Shown: piece by piece, positions 23,488 through 29,991 of the stretch | How the letters are laid out: every line of letters begins with the position of its first letter | How positions within the stretch are numbered: the stretch's first letter is position 1 | Assembly: GCF_003710905.1 (NCBI RefSeq) | Contig: NZ_RHHV01000020.1 | Span: 1 to 33,016, forward strand | Length of the DNA: 33,016 bases | Source: Brevibacillus parabrevis | GTDB taxonomy: Bacteria; Bacillota; Bacilli; Brevibacillales; Brevibacillaceae | Direction: 5' to 3' | The notes under the pieces: model-generated | What the model was told of the DNA's origin: nothing | Database searches by the model: none | What the model saw: the letters and a program-made list of their open reading frames with translations, nothing else | Made by a program: the position numbers and the translations under genes

Positions 23488-24983
23488 TGCCTAATCTTGT
23501 AACCCATCGTCGCCTTGACAGCCTGCTTCCAGCCCTCGTACAACTCCTGGCGTTTTTCCTCGGCCAGATCAGGCACAAACGAACGCTCGACGACTTTGTT
23601 GTGCACGATGTCTTCCTTGCTGTTCCAGTAGCCGACAGCAAGCCCTGCCAAGTAAGCAGCACCGAGTGCAGTCGTCTCGTTGACGCGCGGGCGCTCTACT
23701 TCTGTCGCCAAAATATCGGACTGGAACTGCATCAGGAAGTTGTTGGCTACCGCTCCGCCATCAACAGCCAGCTTTTGCAGCTTGATCCCGGAATCGGCTT
23801 CCATCGCTTCCAGCACGTCACGCGTTTGATACGCCAACGATTCCAGGGCAGCGCGAATCAGATGATCCTCGGTCGTACCGCGAGTCAAACCGAAGATCGC
23901 TCCTCTTGCCTCCATGTCCCAGTATGGCGCTCCCAAACCGACGAAGGCCGGAACCATGTATACTCCATCCGTGCTGTCTACTGCCATTGCATGCTTTTCC
24001 GAGTCGGATGACTTTTCGATCAGCTTCAGTCCGTCGCGCAGCCATTGAATCGCCGCGCCCGCCACGAAAATGCTGCCTTCCAGCGCATACTCGACTTTGC
24101 CGTCTACTCCCCAGGCAATCGTCGTCAACAGCCCGTTTTTCGAAGCAACCGCCTTTTCACCTGTGTTCATCAGCATGAAGCAACCTGTGCCGTACGTATT
24201 TTTCGCAGCGCCCTCGGAGAAGCACGCCTGCCCGAACAAGGCAGCCTGCTGATCGCCCGCGATTCCGGCAATCGGGATCTGCACCTGGAACACTTTTTCA
24301 TCGGTGTAGCCGTACAACTCGCTGGATGGGCAGACGCGCGGCAGCATCGCTTTCGGAACGTGCAGCATGGCGAGCAGCTCGTCGTCCCACTCCAGCGTGT
24401 GAATGTTGAACATCAATGTGCGCGAAGCATTGGAATAGTCGGTCACGTGCACGTTGCCGTTTGTCAGCTTCCAGATCAGCCACGTATCGATCGTGCCGAA
24501 CAGCAGGTCGCCGCGCTCTGCTTTTTCTCTCGCACCTTCCACGTGTTCGAGCATCCACGCTACTTTTGTTCCAGAAAAATACGCGTCGATCAACAGTCCG
24601 GTTTTTTCCCGCACGGTTTGCTCGTAACCTTGCTCCTTGAGCTGGTTGCAAATATCGATGGTCTGTCTGCTCTGCCAAACAATCGCATTGTAGATCGGCT
24701 TTCCGGTGTGACGATCCCAGACAACGGTCGTTTCCCGCTGGTTCGTGATCCCGATGCCCGCGATTTGCTCCGGCTTCACGTGATTTTCCAACAATACCGC
24801 TTTCAATACTTCCAATTGCGACTCCCAAATTTCCTCCGCGTTGTGCTCCACCCAACCCGGCTTCGGATAAATTTGCGTGAACTCTTTCTGGGCAACCCCG
24901 ATGATTGCACCGGATTTATCGAATAAAATAGCGCGAGAGCTTGTCGTTCCTTGGTCGAGCGAAAGCATATATTTGTTGTCCAT
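23484..24983 (-). CDS. glpK: Glycerol kinase
   Basis: 499 residues. Phosphorylates glycerol with ATP to glycerol-3-phosphate, trapping it in the cell. Marks of the FGGY kinase family are LDQGTTSSRAILFD at the N-terminus, GWVEHNAEEIW, NQRETTVVWDRHTGKP, GDQQAALFGQ, NTYGTGCFMLMNTGE and the C-terminal LAVDGGAVANNFLMQFQSDIL. AAGGAGGAATAG precedes the ATG. In the loop before IPIAGIAGDQQ the sequence reads GYTDEKVFQVQIPIAG. It lacks the His that, as I recall, HPr phosphorylates in low-GC Gram-positive kinases (YHFYG-type loop), and it also lacks the Arg of the Escherichia coli fructose-bisphosphate site. It lies between glpF and glpD. Confidence 0.97.
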   Translation of the reverse strand: MDNKYMLSLDQGTTSSRAILFDKSGAIIGVAQKEFTQIYPKPGWVEHNAEEIWESQLEVLKAVLLENHVKPEQIAGIGITNQRETTVVWDRHTGKPIYNAIVWQSRQTIDICNQLKEQGYEQTVREKTGLLIDAYFSGTKVAWMLEHVEGAREKAERGDLLFGTIDTWLIWKLTNGNVHVTDYSNASRTLMFNIHTLEWDDELLAMLHVPKAMLPRVCPSSELYGYTDEKVFQVQIPIAGIAGDQQAALFGQACFSEGAAKNTYGTGCFMLMNTGEKAVASKNGLLTTIAWGVDGKVEYALEGSIFVAGAAIQWLRDGLKLIEKSSDSEKHAMAVDSTDGVYMVPAFVGLGAPYWDMEARGAIFGLTRGTTEDHLIRAALESLAYQTRDVLEAMEADSGIKLQKLAVDGGAVANNFLMQFQSDILATEVERPRVNETTALGAAYLAGLAVGYWNSKEDIVHNKVVERSFVPDLAEEKRQELYEGWKQAVKATMGYKIRH

Positions 24984-25026
24984 AGCGGCTATTCCTCCTT
25001 ATAATAGAAGCATCGGATCTTTTCTA

Positions 25027-25068
25027 TTTAGCTACAGGCAGGGTATTTTCCCTGCTTCTTTTTTTATG
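25027..25068. other. Hairpin in the glpF-glpK intergenic region
   Basis: Plus strand GCAGGG-TATTTT-CCCTGC followed by TTCTTTTTTT. On the plus strand it has the form of a terminator. On the minus strand, in which glp is transcribed, the stem is not followed by T residues, so it should not stop the operon. It could protect or tune glpF versus glpK mRNA, or stop antisense transcription. Confidence 0.5.
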
Positions 25069-25087
25069 GGTGAAAACTTCTATATCG

Positions 25088-25939
25088 TCAATGCGATTGG
25101 GAACGCGCCCGGTCTGTCACCAGACGTTCTTTGCCAGTCGCACTTGCTGCATTCGATTTTTTGCTGGCAGCGCCTACGGCTATGGCGATGACCATAAATA
25201 CAGCCAAGCCTACAACCCCTGTCAAGCTGTGATCAGTGAACGTCCATTTGTAAAAGAACGCGCCGCCCACTGCTCCGATGATCGGACCGACAACCGGAAT
25301 CCACGCATATCCCCAGTTGGAATGACCTTTGCCATGAATCGGCAGCAGGGCGTGCGCGATGCGCGGCCCCAGGTCGCGGGCAGGGTTGATCGCGTAACCA
25401 GTCGTTCCGCCGAGAGACAAGCCGATTGCCACGATGAGGAAACCGACGACAAACGGATTCAATCCTTCTGCAAATTTATTCGCTCCAATCGCCAGAAGAC
25501 CAAGCACGAGGAAGAAAGTACCTAAAATTTCGCTAAACAAGTTGGCTACTGTGTTTGGAATCGCTGGACCTGTGGCAAAAATCCCCAATTTGGCTGCTGC
25601 GTCATCTGTTTCGCGCCAATGCGGGTAGTAAAAAATCCAGACGAAAGTCGCTCCCATAAATGCCCCGATCAGTTGCGCGATGACGTAGCCCGGCACCTGC
25701 TCCCACGGAAATTGACCGATGCTGGCCAGTGCGATCGTAAGCGCCGGATTGAGATGCGCGCCGCTAATGCTGCCTACGGCGTAAGCACCGCATGCGACTG
25801 CAAGACCCCAGCCGAGCGTGATGACAATCCAGCCTCCATTTTGCGAGTATGCCTTTTTCAAGCTTTGGCCGGCGCATACACCTGCCCCCAAAATGATCAG
25901 GATCATCGTCCCGATCAACTCTCCTACGTAAACAGACAT
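25088..25939 (-). CDS. glpF: Glycerol uptake facilitator (aquaglyceroporin)
   Basis: About 283 residues from the ATG at 25937-25939, preceded by GGGGGT 7 bases upstream. A longer in-frame reading from 26110 runs through the leader terminator and is rejected. It is a six-helix membrane channel that lets glycerol diffuse in. Both channel motifs are present: HLNPALT (near 66) and INPARD (near 205), the Asp after the second NPA pointing to the glycerol-conducting rather than water-only type. First gene of the operon; GlpK downstream traps the substrate. Its expression depends on the promoter at 26158-26187 and the GlpP leader. Confidence 0.96.
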   Translation of the reverse strand: MSVYVGELIGTMILIILGAGVCAGQSLKKAYSQNGGWIVITLGWGLAVACGAYAVGSISGAHLNPALTIALASIGQFPWEQVPGYVIAQLIGAFMGATFVWIFYYPHWRETDDAAAKLGIFATGPAIPNTVANLFSEILGTFFLVLGLLAIGANKFAEGLNPFVVGFLIVAIGLSLGGTTGYAINPARDLGPRIAHALLPIHGKGHSNWGYAWIPVVGPIIGAVGGAFFYKWTFTDHSLTGVVGLAVFMVIAIAVGAASKKSNAASATGKERLVTDRARSQSH

Positions 25940-26010
25940 GTCCCTTACCCCCTTATTTGGAAAACACCTTGTTCTAAGAGACTGCACATCGCGTCGCGGG
26001 CAACCCAATT

Positions 26011-26024
26011 TCGAAGCGCTTACA
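26011..26024. promoter_or_regulatory. cre-like site in the glpF leader (CcpA)
   Basis: Minus strand TGTAAGCGCTTCGA agrees with the cre consensus TGWAANCGNTNWCA at 12 of 14 positions. It lies about 130 bases downstream of the promoter and 70 before glpF, so bound CcpA would act as a roadblock. Catabolite control of glpFK through cre is known in Bacillus. Confidence 0.5.
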
Positions 26025-26061
26025 TTTCGCCCAACTCCTTTGCGTCGTTTATAGAGAAAAC

Positions 26062-26141
26062 AAAAAAGCCAATACTCGCAAAAATGCAGGGCGCTGCCCT
26101 CTTTTTGCAAATATTAGCTGATCTCCCAATCTCCACAGCAC
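26062..26141 (-). promoter_or_regulatory. glpF leader: GlpP antiterminator site and intrinsic terminator
   Basis: The minus strand has TGCTGTGGAGA, 3 bases, GGAGATCAGC (about 26117-26141). A long hairpin follows (AGCTAATATTTGCAAAAAG... pairing with ...TTTTTGCGAGTATTGGCT, about 26068-26119) with a GGGC/GCCC apical stem and then six T residues. The first half is nearly identical to the glpD leader, so both operon parts answer to GlpP. Confidence 0.85.
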
Positions 26142-26157
26142 TATTAACTTATGTCCT

Positions 26158-26187
26158 ACTATATAGTGGACATATAAAATCTGTCAA
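26158..26187 (-). promoter_or_regulatory. glpF promoter
   Basis: Minus strand TTGACA at 26182-26187 and a TATATAGT stretch at 26158-26165, spacing 16-18 depending on the hexamer chosen. A perfect -35. The -10 sits inside a dyad at 26150-26174 (TATGTCC ... GGACATA around ACTATATAGT), which may be an extra operator. Confidence 0.75.
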
Positions 26188-26222
26188 GAATCCGTTTTCT
26201 TTTCAATCGCAGCTTTTTTGGT

Positions 26223-26669
26223 TCATGGCTGGCTTTGCGCTTCGCACTGCGGCTTGCAGCCTTTTCGCCCCACGCTTTCCGCCCTTAGAAAGCCCGGCAG
26301 AAAAAACAGGGGATAGATCAGCAAAAACAAGTTCGGCAACCACCACGACCAGTCGAAGTCAGCCTTGAACGCCCAAAAGGCGATCGCCTGCAAGCCGGAG
26401 CACGATGTGAGCACGAGCGAAACGATGGCGAGCGGCTTCCAGTTGTCGCTCCCCCTCCGGTAGCTGTAGAGGCTCGCGAACCCCGTGAGCGAAACCAGCA
26501 TATCCAGAGGAAAAAAGGACAAGTTCCACGCCACTAGGTTCGGATCGCGATAATCCTGGTACATGTACTCCGCAGGCAACAGCCCGAAAAACACAATCGC
26601 CCAGTAGACGATGAAAGCCACATCCGTCAGCCAGAAAAACCAGAACAGCTTGGGCTTCGCTCTGCTCAT
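26223..26669 (-). CDS. yvaD: YvaD-like DUF5360 membrane protein
   Basis: 148 residues with four hydrophobic helices (about 10-30, 48-68, 80-98, 112-132) and a polar, Cys-containing tail. The position directly after an SMR gene and a TetR gene, and the overall size, match Bacillus subtilis YvaD (DUF5360), of unknown function. The ATG overlaps the stop of the SMR gene (ATGA at 26666-26669), so the two proteins are probably co-translated. It may modify or assist the exporter, but this is not shown. Confidence 0.7.
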   Translation of the reverse strand: MSRAKPKLFWFFWLTDVAFIVYWAIVFFGLLPAEYMYQDYRDPNLVAWNLSFFPLDMLVSLTGFASLYSYRRGSDNWKPLAIVSLVLTSCSGLQAIAFWAFKADFDWSWWLPNLFLLIYPLFFLPGFLRAESVGRKGCKPQCEAQSQP

Positions 26670-27037
26670 TTGACCGTCAATCCCCCGTCCTGCTGCGCTT
26701 TTGCAGGCTCTTGGGCATGTGCGCCGTCACCGAGATTCAGCAGGACGCAGCCCGCAATAATCAACCCGACCGCCACCATCTTTTTCACGGTAAAGGCATC
26801 CTTGAAGATGATGACACCGATCAGGGCAATAATCGCCGTGCCCAGCCCGGACCAGATCGCATAGGCAGTGCCCACCTCCATCTCTTTGAGCGCGAGGCTC
26901 AACGAAGAAAAGCACAGCACGTAAAAAACAAACATCAACACAGTAGGGATCGGCTTGCTCAGCCCTTCCGACAGCTTCATGGAAGTCGTTCCCGCTACCT
27001 CCAGCAAAATCGCCAGCAGCAAATACACCCAACTCAT
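26666..27037 (-). CDS. yvaE: Small multidrug resistance (SMR) exporter
   Basis: 123 residues, four membrane helices plus a polar C-terminal tail. The essential proton- and drug-binding Glu is present (E13 in LLAILLEVAGTTSMKLSEG), followed by the family loop and WSGLGTAIIALIGVIIFKD. SMR proteins are proton-coupled dimers that expel cationic drugs or guanidinium-like compounds. Only one SMR subunit is seen, so a homodimer is likely unless a partner is elsewhere. It overlaps both neighbours by 4 bases (TetR upstream, YvaD downstream), giving a tight regulator-exporter operon. The substrate cannot be told from sequence. Confidence 0.9.
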   Translation of the reverse strand: MSWVYLLLAILLEVAGTTSMKLSEGLSKPIPTVLMFVFYVLCFSSLSLALKEMEVGTAYAIWSGLGTAIIALIGVIIFKDAFTVKKMVAVGLIIAGCVLLNLGDGAHAQEPAKAQQDGGLTVK

Positions 27038-27615
27038 TCTCCCTGATCCCCTTTCTCCGCTGACGAAGCCAGCACACCGCCGAGCAAAATATCGATAATC
27101 GCATCCAACGCTTCCGCGATTGTCATCTGGTAGCTGGCTGACAACTGTTGGTCAATCAACTGTTCGAGCGCACCTGTATACATCAAAATCAAGATGGGCA
27201 GCTGCACGCGGCGGAACACGCCTGCCTCGATGCCTTGCTCCAAAAGCACGCGGACATGCTCCCACTCTTCTTGGTAAACCTCTTCAATCATTTGCCACTG
27301 CGCAGGATAATAGCGCTTCAACTCGTACCAGACGCGCAAGTCCGTCCTGGAAAATCCGCCCGGCACCAAAGCCAGCAGCTCGCGCATTTTTTCTTGCAAA
27401 CCGAGGTTTGAATCGTACAAAATCCGGTCTTCTTCGGCCTTCAATTCCTCGATGCTATCTGCAATGATCCTCTCGATAAGCGCTTCCTTGGAGGGAAAAC
27501 TTGCGTACAGCGTCTTTGTGCTGATTCCCGCCCGGCGAGCCAAATCGGCCATCGTAAAACGGATGCCTCTCGTTTCGATTTCCTGCTGGGCGCATTGTAA
27601 AATTCGCTCTTGCAT
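27034..27615 (-). CDS. yvaF: TetR-family regulator of the SMR operon
   Basis: 193 residues. The N-terminal helix-turn-helix is intact (IETRGIRFTMADLARRAGISTKTLYASFPSKEALIERI), followed by an all-helical ligand domain. The ATG has GAGAGGAGC about 10 bases upstream. First gene of a three-gene operon, with a matching operator and promoter just upstream (27642-27716), so it should repress itself and the exporter until a drug-like ligand binds. Parts of this gene reappear, shortened and mutated, at 29909-29975. Confidence 0.92.
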   Translation of the reverse strand: MQERILQCAQQEIETRGIRFTMADLARRAGISTKTLYASFPSKEALIERIIADSIEELKAEEDRILYDSNLGLQEKMRELLALVPGGFSRTDLRVWYELKRYYPAQWQMIEEVYQEEWEHVRVLLEQGIEAGVFRRVQLPILILMYTGALEQLIDQQLSASYQMTIAEALDAIIDILLGGVLASSAEKGDQGE

Positions 27616-27641
27616 GTTCAGGAAAGCTCCTCTCGAAAACT

Positions 27642-27673
27642 CAGGAAAATATTTTGTTTTCTATATTTTCCTG
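27642..27673. promoter_or_regulatory. TetR operator upstream of yvaF
   Basis: Perfect inverted repeat with 11-bp arms: CAGGAAAATAT (27642-27652), 10-base spacer, ATATTTTCCTG (27663-27673). It lies just downstream of the promoter at 27688-27716, ideal for repression. A half copy, CAGGAAAG, follows at 27618. Confidence 0.8.
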
Positions 27674-27687
27674 TGACTACAACAAGT

Positions 27688-27716
27688 AGCATACTTGCCT
27701 GCTTCCTTGTTGTCAA
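27688..27716 (-). promoter_or_regulatory. Promoter of the yvaF-yvaE-yvaD operon
   Basis: Minus strand TTGACA (27711-27716), 17-base spacer, TATGCT (27688-27693). A perfect -35 and good -10. Transcription would begin just before the TetR operator. Confidence 0.8.
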
Positions 27717-27718
27717 CT

Positions 27719-27766
27719 TGTCAACTGTCGCCAAACCACGCCTGGCACAAAGCGGCAATTCCCGAT
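27719..27766 (-). pseudogene. Fragment of the 3' end of a MocR gene (duplicate of 29990-30037)
   Basis: These 48 bases repeat the end of the MocR gene at 29992 almost exactly. The minus strand reads GIAALCQAWFGDS then stop, as in the intact gene. Upstream the reading frame runs on through unrelated AT-rich sequence to 27921, which I take as accidental. It marks the left edge of the accessory island. Confidence 0.75.
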
Positions 27767-27911
27767 CGAAATGAACTGTCACAGAAAAACATTCCAAATT
27801 TCCTACGAAAATGCGCTCTAGCTATTGCTTGAACACTAAGCAAATGATCGAGAGAAGTCTGAACTGATCCGCTAAGTGTAAAGAGTCTTACGAGAAGGCT
27901 TACTAAAACAC

Positions 27912-28230
27912 ATGTCTCCATTAGCCTAGGAACATATCAACTTCCTTAGAGAGTATGGTTTTGATCCGAAAGAAGTTACTACCTTAGAAACATTGAGACC
28001 ATTGAACATTCGTATTTTGCAGCTCCCTCATGCGCTAGAAGACTGGAAAAACAAAAAACGCACAGGTACCTAAAGAGGTTTTCGCCCCTAGAACTGTACG
28101 CCATAACTGCACTATTGAATTTCCACTTAAAGATGGATCTAAACAGCTCATTACAATGCGCATATTTCGCTGTTTTATTAGTTGGGGTAGTACCAGCGTC
28201 GCTGACACCACCCTCAACTTCATCGATTAA
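27912..28230 (+). pseudogene. Decayed gene of unknown family in the AT-rich island
   Basis: Two adjacent plus-strand frames read as one broken protein. Frame A (27912-28073) has a stop at 27927-27929 and then an amphipathic stretch with FLREYGFDPKEVTTLETL and LPHALEDWKN. About 28040-28063 the sense moves one base on to a frame ending at 28228-28230, with FAPRTVRHNCTIEFPLKDG and FISWGSTSVADTT. The protein-like composition across a frameshift suggests a former gene rather than noise. I do not recognise the family. No ribosome binding site or promoter was identified. Related coding traces may continue to about 28325. Confidence 0.4.
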
Positions 28231-28334
28231 ACCGGAAATTTGCTACATTTTGATCGAGCCAGGCTTGCATACCACCGTAAAACTTCCAAGCTTAACACTA
28301 GAGTCAACTAGAAAAAAAAGTTATTAACGATTCA

Positions 28335-28856
28335 TTACTTATATAGGTAATCATAGTCGACTACAGTACTATAAGTAGTGTCACCTAATTTGACTCTATC
28401 AACATCACCACTCCAAGTAGTCACCGGCCCATAAAATTTTCCGTATTTATTCTGCGTTACAGTAAACTTTACAGGACCACGCTCAGATCGATCCCGAATT
28501 TCAGTACCAAAATCACTATCGTAAATCGAAGTGAGTACTGCAATACCAGCCATGTACGGCCCCACAGTTGGAATTAAGCCCATGAGATATTCAGCAGCTG
28601 CCTCTGCATAGCCTGTATCGTAATTTTTTGCAAATTTACGCGCTTGTGGGGCCATCAAATAAAACTCATAATCTGTTTGCGACCAGTTAGCCTGACTCCA
28701 TTGAGATTTATGATATATTTGCCTTTTTACTACTACACCAACAACATCTCCTTTTGCTGCTTGAGCAACATTTGAAGAAGCGCCGAATCCTGCAACCCCC
28801 ACTAACATTAGAGCAAAAGTCATTACCATCGCTAAAAGTCTTTTCATTTTCAACAT
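28335..28856 (-). CDS. Secreted protein of unknown function
   Basis: 173 residues. A clear signal peptide (about 1-33; MKRLLAMVMTFALMLVGVAGFG, cleavage near AQA-AKG), then a mature region rich in Tyr, Lys and Asp with a central hydrophobic helix (AAAEYLMGLIPTVGPYMAGIAVL, about 86-108) followed by a charged stretch and a Tyr-rich tail ending DYDYLYK. No family is recognised. GAAGGGA lies about 8 bases before the ATG, and a promoter is visible at 28876-28905. Base composition is much richer in AT than the flanking genes, so it belongs to the accessory island. A bacteriocin-like or toxin-like secreted product is possible because of the membrane-active-looking helix, but nothing proves it; no immunity or export gene is evident. 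Confidence 0.75.
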   Translation of the reverse strand: MLKMKRLLAMVMTFALMLVGVAGFGASSNVAQAAKGDVVGVVVKRQIYHKSQWSQANWSQTDYEFYLMAPQARKFAKNYDTGYAEAAAEYLMGLIPTVGPYMAGIAVLTSIYDSDFGTEIRDRSERGPVKFTVTQNKYGKFYGPVTTWSGDVDRVKLGDTTYSTVVDYDYLYK

Positions 28857-28875
28857 TTTTACAGTCCCTTCAATT

Positions 28876-28905
28876 AATTTAGTTTCGAAACAAAAAAGTT
28901 GTCAT
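28876..28905 (-). promoter_or_regulatory. Promoter of the secreted-protein gene
   Basis: Minus strand ATGACA (28900-28905), 18-base spacer, TAAATT (28876-28881); about 5 of 6 and 4 of 6 consensus matches. The start would lie about 13 bases before the coding start. Confidence 0.5.
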
Positions 28906-28978
28906 TCCTCCCCTTTCCCGGCAGAAATTAACCTCTTTTTTGTTGCAGTAAAAGGGACTTTTGTTGTTTAATTAAAAG

Positions 28979-29068
28979 GATGTAGCCCTTTTTCACAACA
29001 AGAAAGGGGTTCACGCTAAGCCGCTACCAAGGGTGACTCGCCAAAGTTCTACTTGGTACGGCTTTTTT
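28979..29068 (+). ncRNA. Possible small RNA or orphan leader ending in a strong terminator
   Basis: Plus-strand stretch with no open reading frame, ending in GCCGCTACCAAG (29020-29031), loop, CTTGGTACGGC (29052-29062) and six T residues: a clear intrinsic terminator. No plus-strand gene precedes it. A weak -10 (TTTAAT, 28967-28972) lies upstream. It could be a regulatory RNA divergent from the secreted-protein gene, or the leftover end of a lost gene. Confidence 0.35.
29020..29068 (+). terminator. Intrinsic terminator on the plus strand, no gene upstream
   Basis: 11-bp stem with one bulge (GCCG-C-TACCAAG with CTTGGTACGGC) followed by TTTTTT. It must end a plus-strand transcript starting inside the island. 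Confidence 0.7.
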
Positions 29069-29178
29069 CTACATTTCTACAGAAATAATTGTAATTTCTT
29101 CTAATTTTATCCTTTTTAGTTAATTTTTTGTATTATTTTTATATTTTTAACAATACACATATAATTTTCCATATAAAT

Positions 29179-29219
29179 AAAAAAATGTAAGAGCAAATTA
29201 AAATACTCTTACATTTTTT
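29179..29219. terminator. Bidirectional terminator after the small membrane protein gene
   Basis: TGTAAGAG (29186-29193) and CTCTTACA (29206-29213) with A-run and T-run on the two flanks, 16 bases beyond the stop of the 66-residue gene on the minus strand. Confidence 0.8.
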
Positions 29220-29234
29220 GTCTCCGTTATTCTT

Positions 29235-29435
29235 TTAAACTTTTTTTATCCTGAAAAATCCAGTTACCCAATGAGTTACTATGTGAACTATTATGGAGAT
29301 TAAATATATCTTAAGAAAACTATACTCTTTTAACCATTCAATATTTTGACTATACGCAAGAATAAAAAGAATTATCAGACATAATATTGAAGCGCACAAA
29401 CTAATTAGATATCTTCTTTTCATATGGTTAGACAT
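29235..29435 (-). CDS. Small two-helix membrane protein, unknown
   Basis: 66 residues: basic N-terminus (MSNHMKRR), a first membrane helix (about 9-28), a short loop with EWLKEYSF, a second helix (about 41-60), and a basic C-terminus (FRIKKV). No family is recognised. GGGGGT lies about 8 bases before the ATG, and a terminator lies 16 bases after the stop, which supports a real gene. Very AT-rich, within the accessory island. Size and topology would suit an immunity-type protein or a phage/element membrane peptide, but that is speculation. Confidence 0.5.
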   Translation of the reverse strand: MSNHMKRRYLISLCASILCLIILFILAYSQNIEWLKEYSFLKIYLISIIVHIVTHWVTGFFRIKKV

Positions 29436-29594
29436 TAAAGCATACCCCCATAAAATTACTTTTAAGCTTTTGTAAATTCATTAAAAATTACAATTCCCGA
29501 CTTTACCCTATCACTTAATTTATATCTCCAAAAAAGTGCTATTTCGATGGCGTTGATAAGCGCGTTCTACATTAGTGAGAGGCTTCTCTTTTAA

Positions 29595-29770
29595 TTAGCC
29601 TTCAGAACGTTTTTTAAGCCATTCATTTACTAATTGAGGGCCAAACAAGTTTTACGTGCCGACAGTCTATAAACTGGCATACCTTGTTAAATGTACCTCG
29701 TCAGTGTTGCTTTAGAAATTCCCAAATAGTCCATGACCTCATTTGATTTGAGATACTTTTTTTCAATCAT
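29595..29770 (-). pseudogene. Decayed excisionase-like helix-turn-helix gene
   Basis: The minus strand from ATG at 29768-29770 reads KKYLKSNEVMDYLGISKATLT then RYI and a TAA stop, then QGMPVYRLSARK. A one-frame change then gives NLFGPQLVNEWLKKRSEG and a stop at 29595-29597. Taken together this is the full pattern of short excisionase/MerR-like (HTH_17) DNA-binding proteins of mobile elements: SxEVxxYLGISxxTLxRYIxxGMPVYR ... VNEWL. One internal stop and one frameshift disable it. It shows that an integrative element or phage remnant once lay in this island. No intact integrase is seen nearby. Confidence 0.75.
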
Positions 29771-29908
29771 TTGCTATTTCATTTCCCCCTCCACGCCAAA
29801 GGGTTTTACATACACAAAAGGATTAAATTGGTATTGATTTAATTTTATGTGAAGGCTCAGTAAAAATCAACAAAGATCATAAACAATCAATCATTACCTC
29901 ATTTTCAC

Positions 29909-29975
29909 TCAACTCGTACCTGACGCGCAAATCCGTCCTGGAAAATCTGCCCGGCTGGCCAAATCGACCATCGTA
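29909..29975 (-). pseudogene. Shortened remnant of the TetR gene (duplicate of parts of 27318-27556)
   Basis: 29909-29955 matches tetR 27318-27364 with 3 differences in 47 bases, and 29949-29975 then matches tetR 27530-27556. The joint falls on CGCCCGGC, present at both tetR sites (27357-27364 and 27529-27536), so about 172 bases were lost between short direct repeats. It is followed by GTTGTCAACTGTCGCC as in the intact copy upstream of tetR. Non-functional. Confidence 0.75.
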
Positions 29976-29991
29976 TCCCGCTTGCTTGTTG

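Noticed and set aside
24045..24926. 293-residue plus-strand frame opposite glpK
   Set aside because: glpK is beyond doubt on the other strand; the frame has no start signals.
28115..28327. 70-residue plus-strand frame
   Set aside because: No ribosome binding site; lies across the decayed gene in a different frame.
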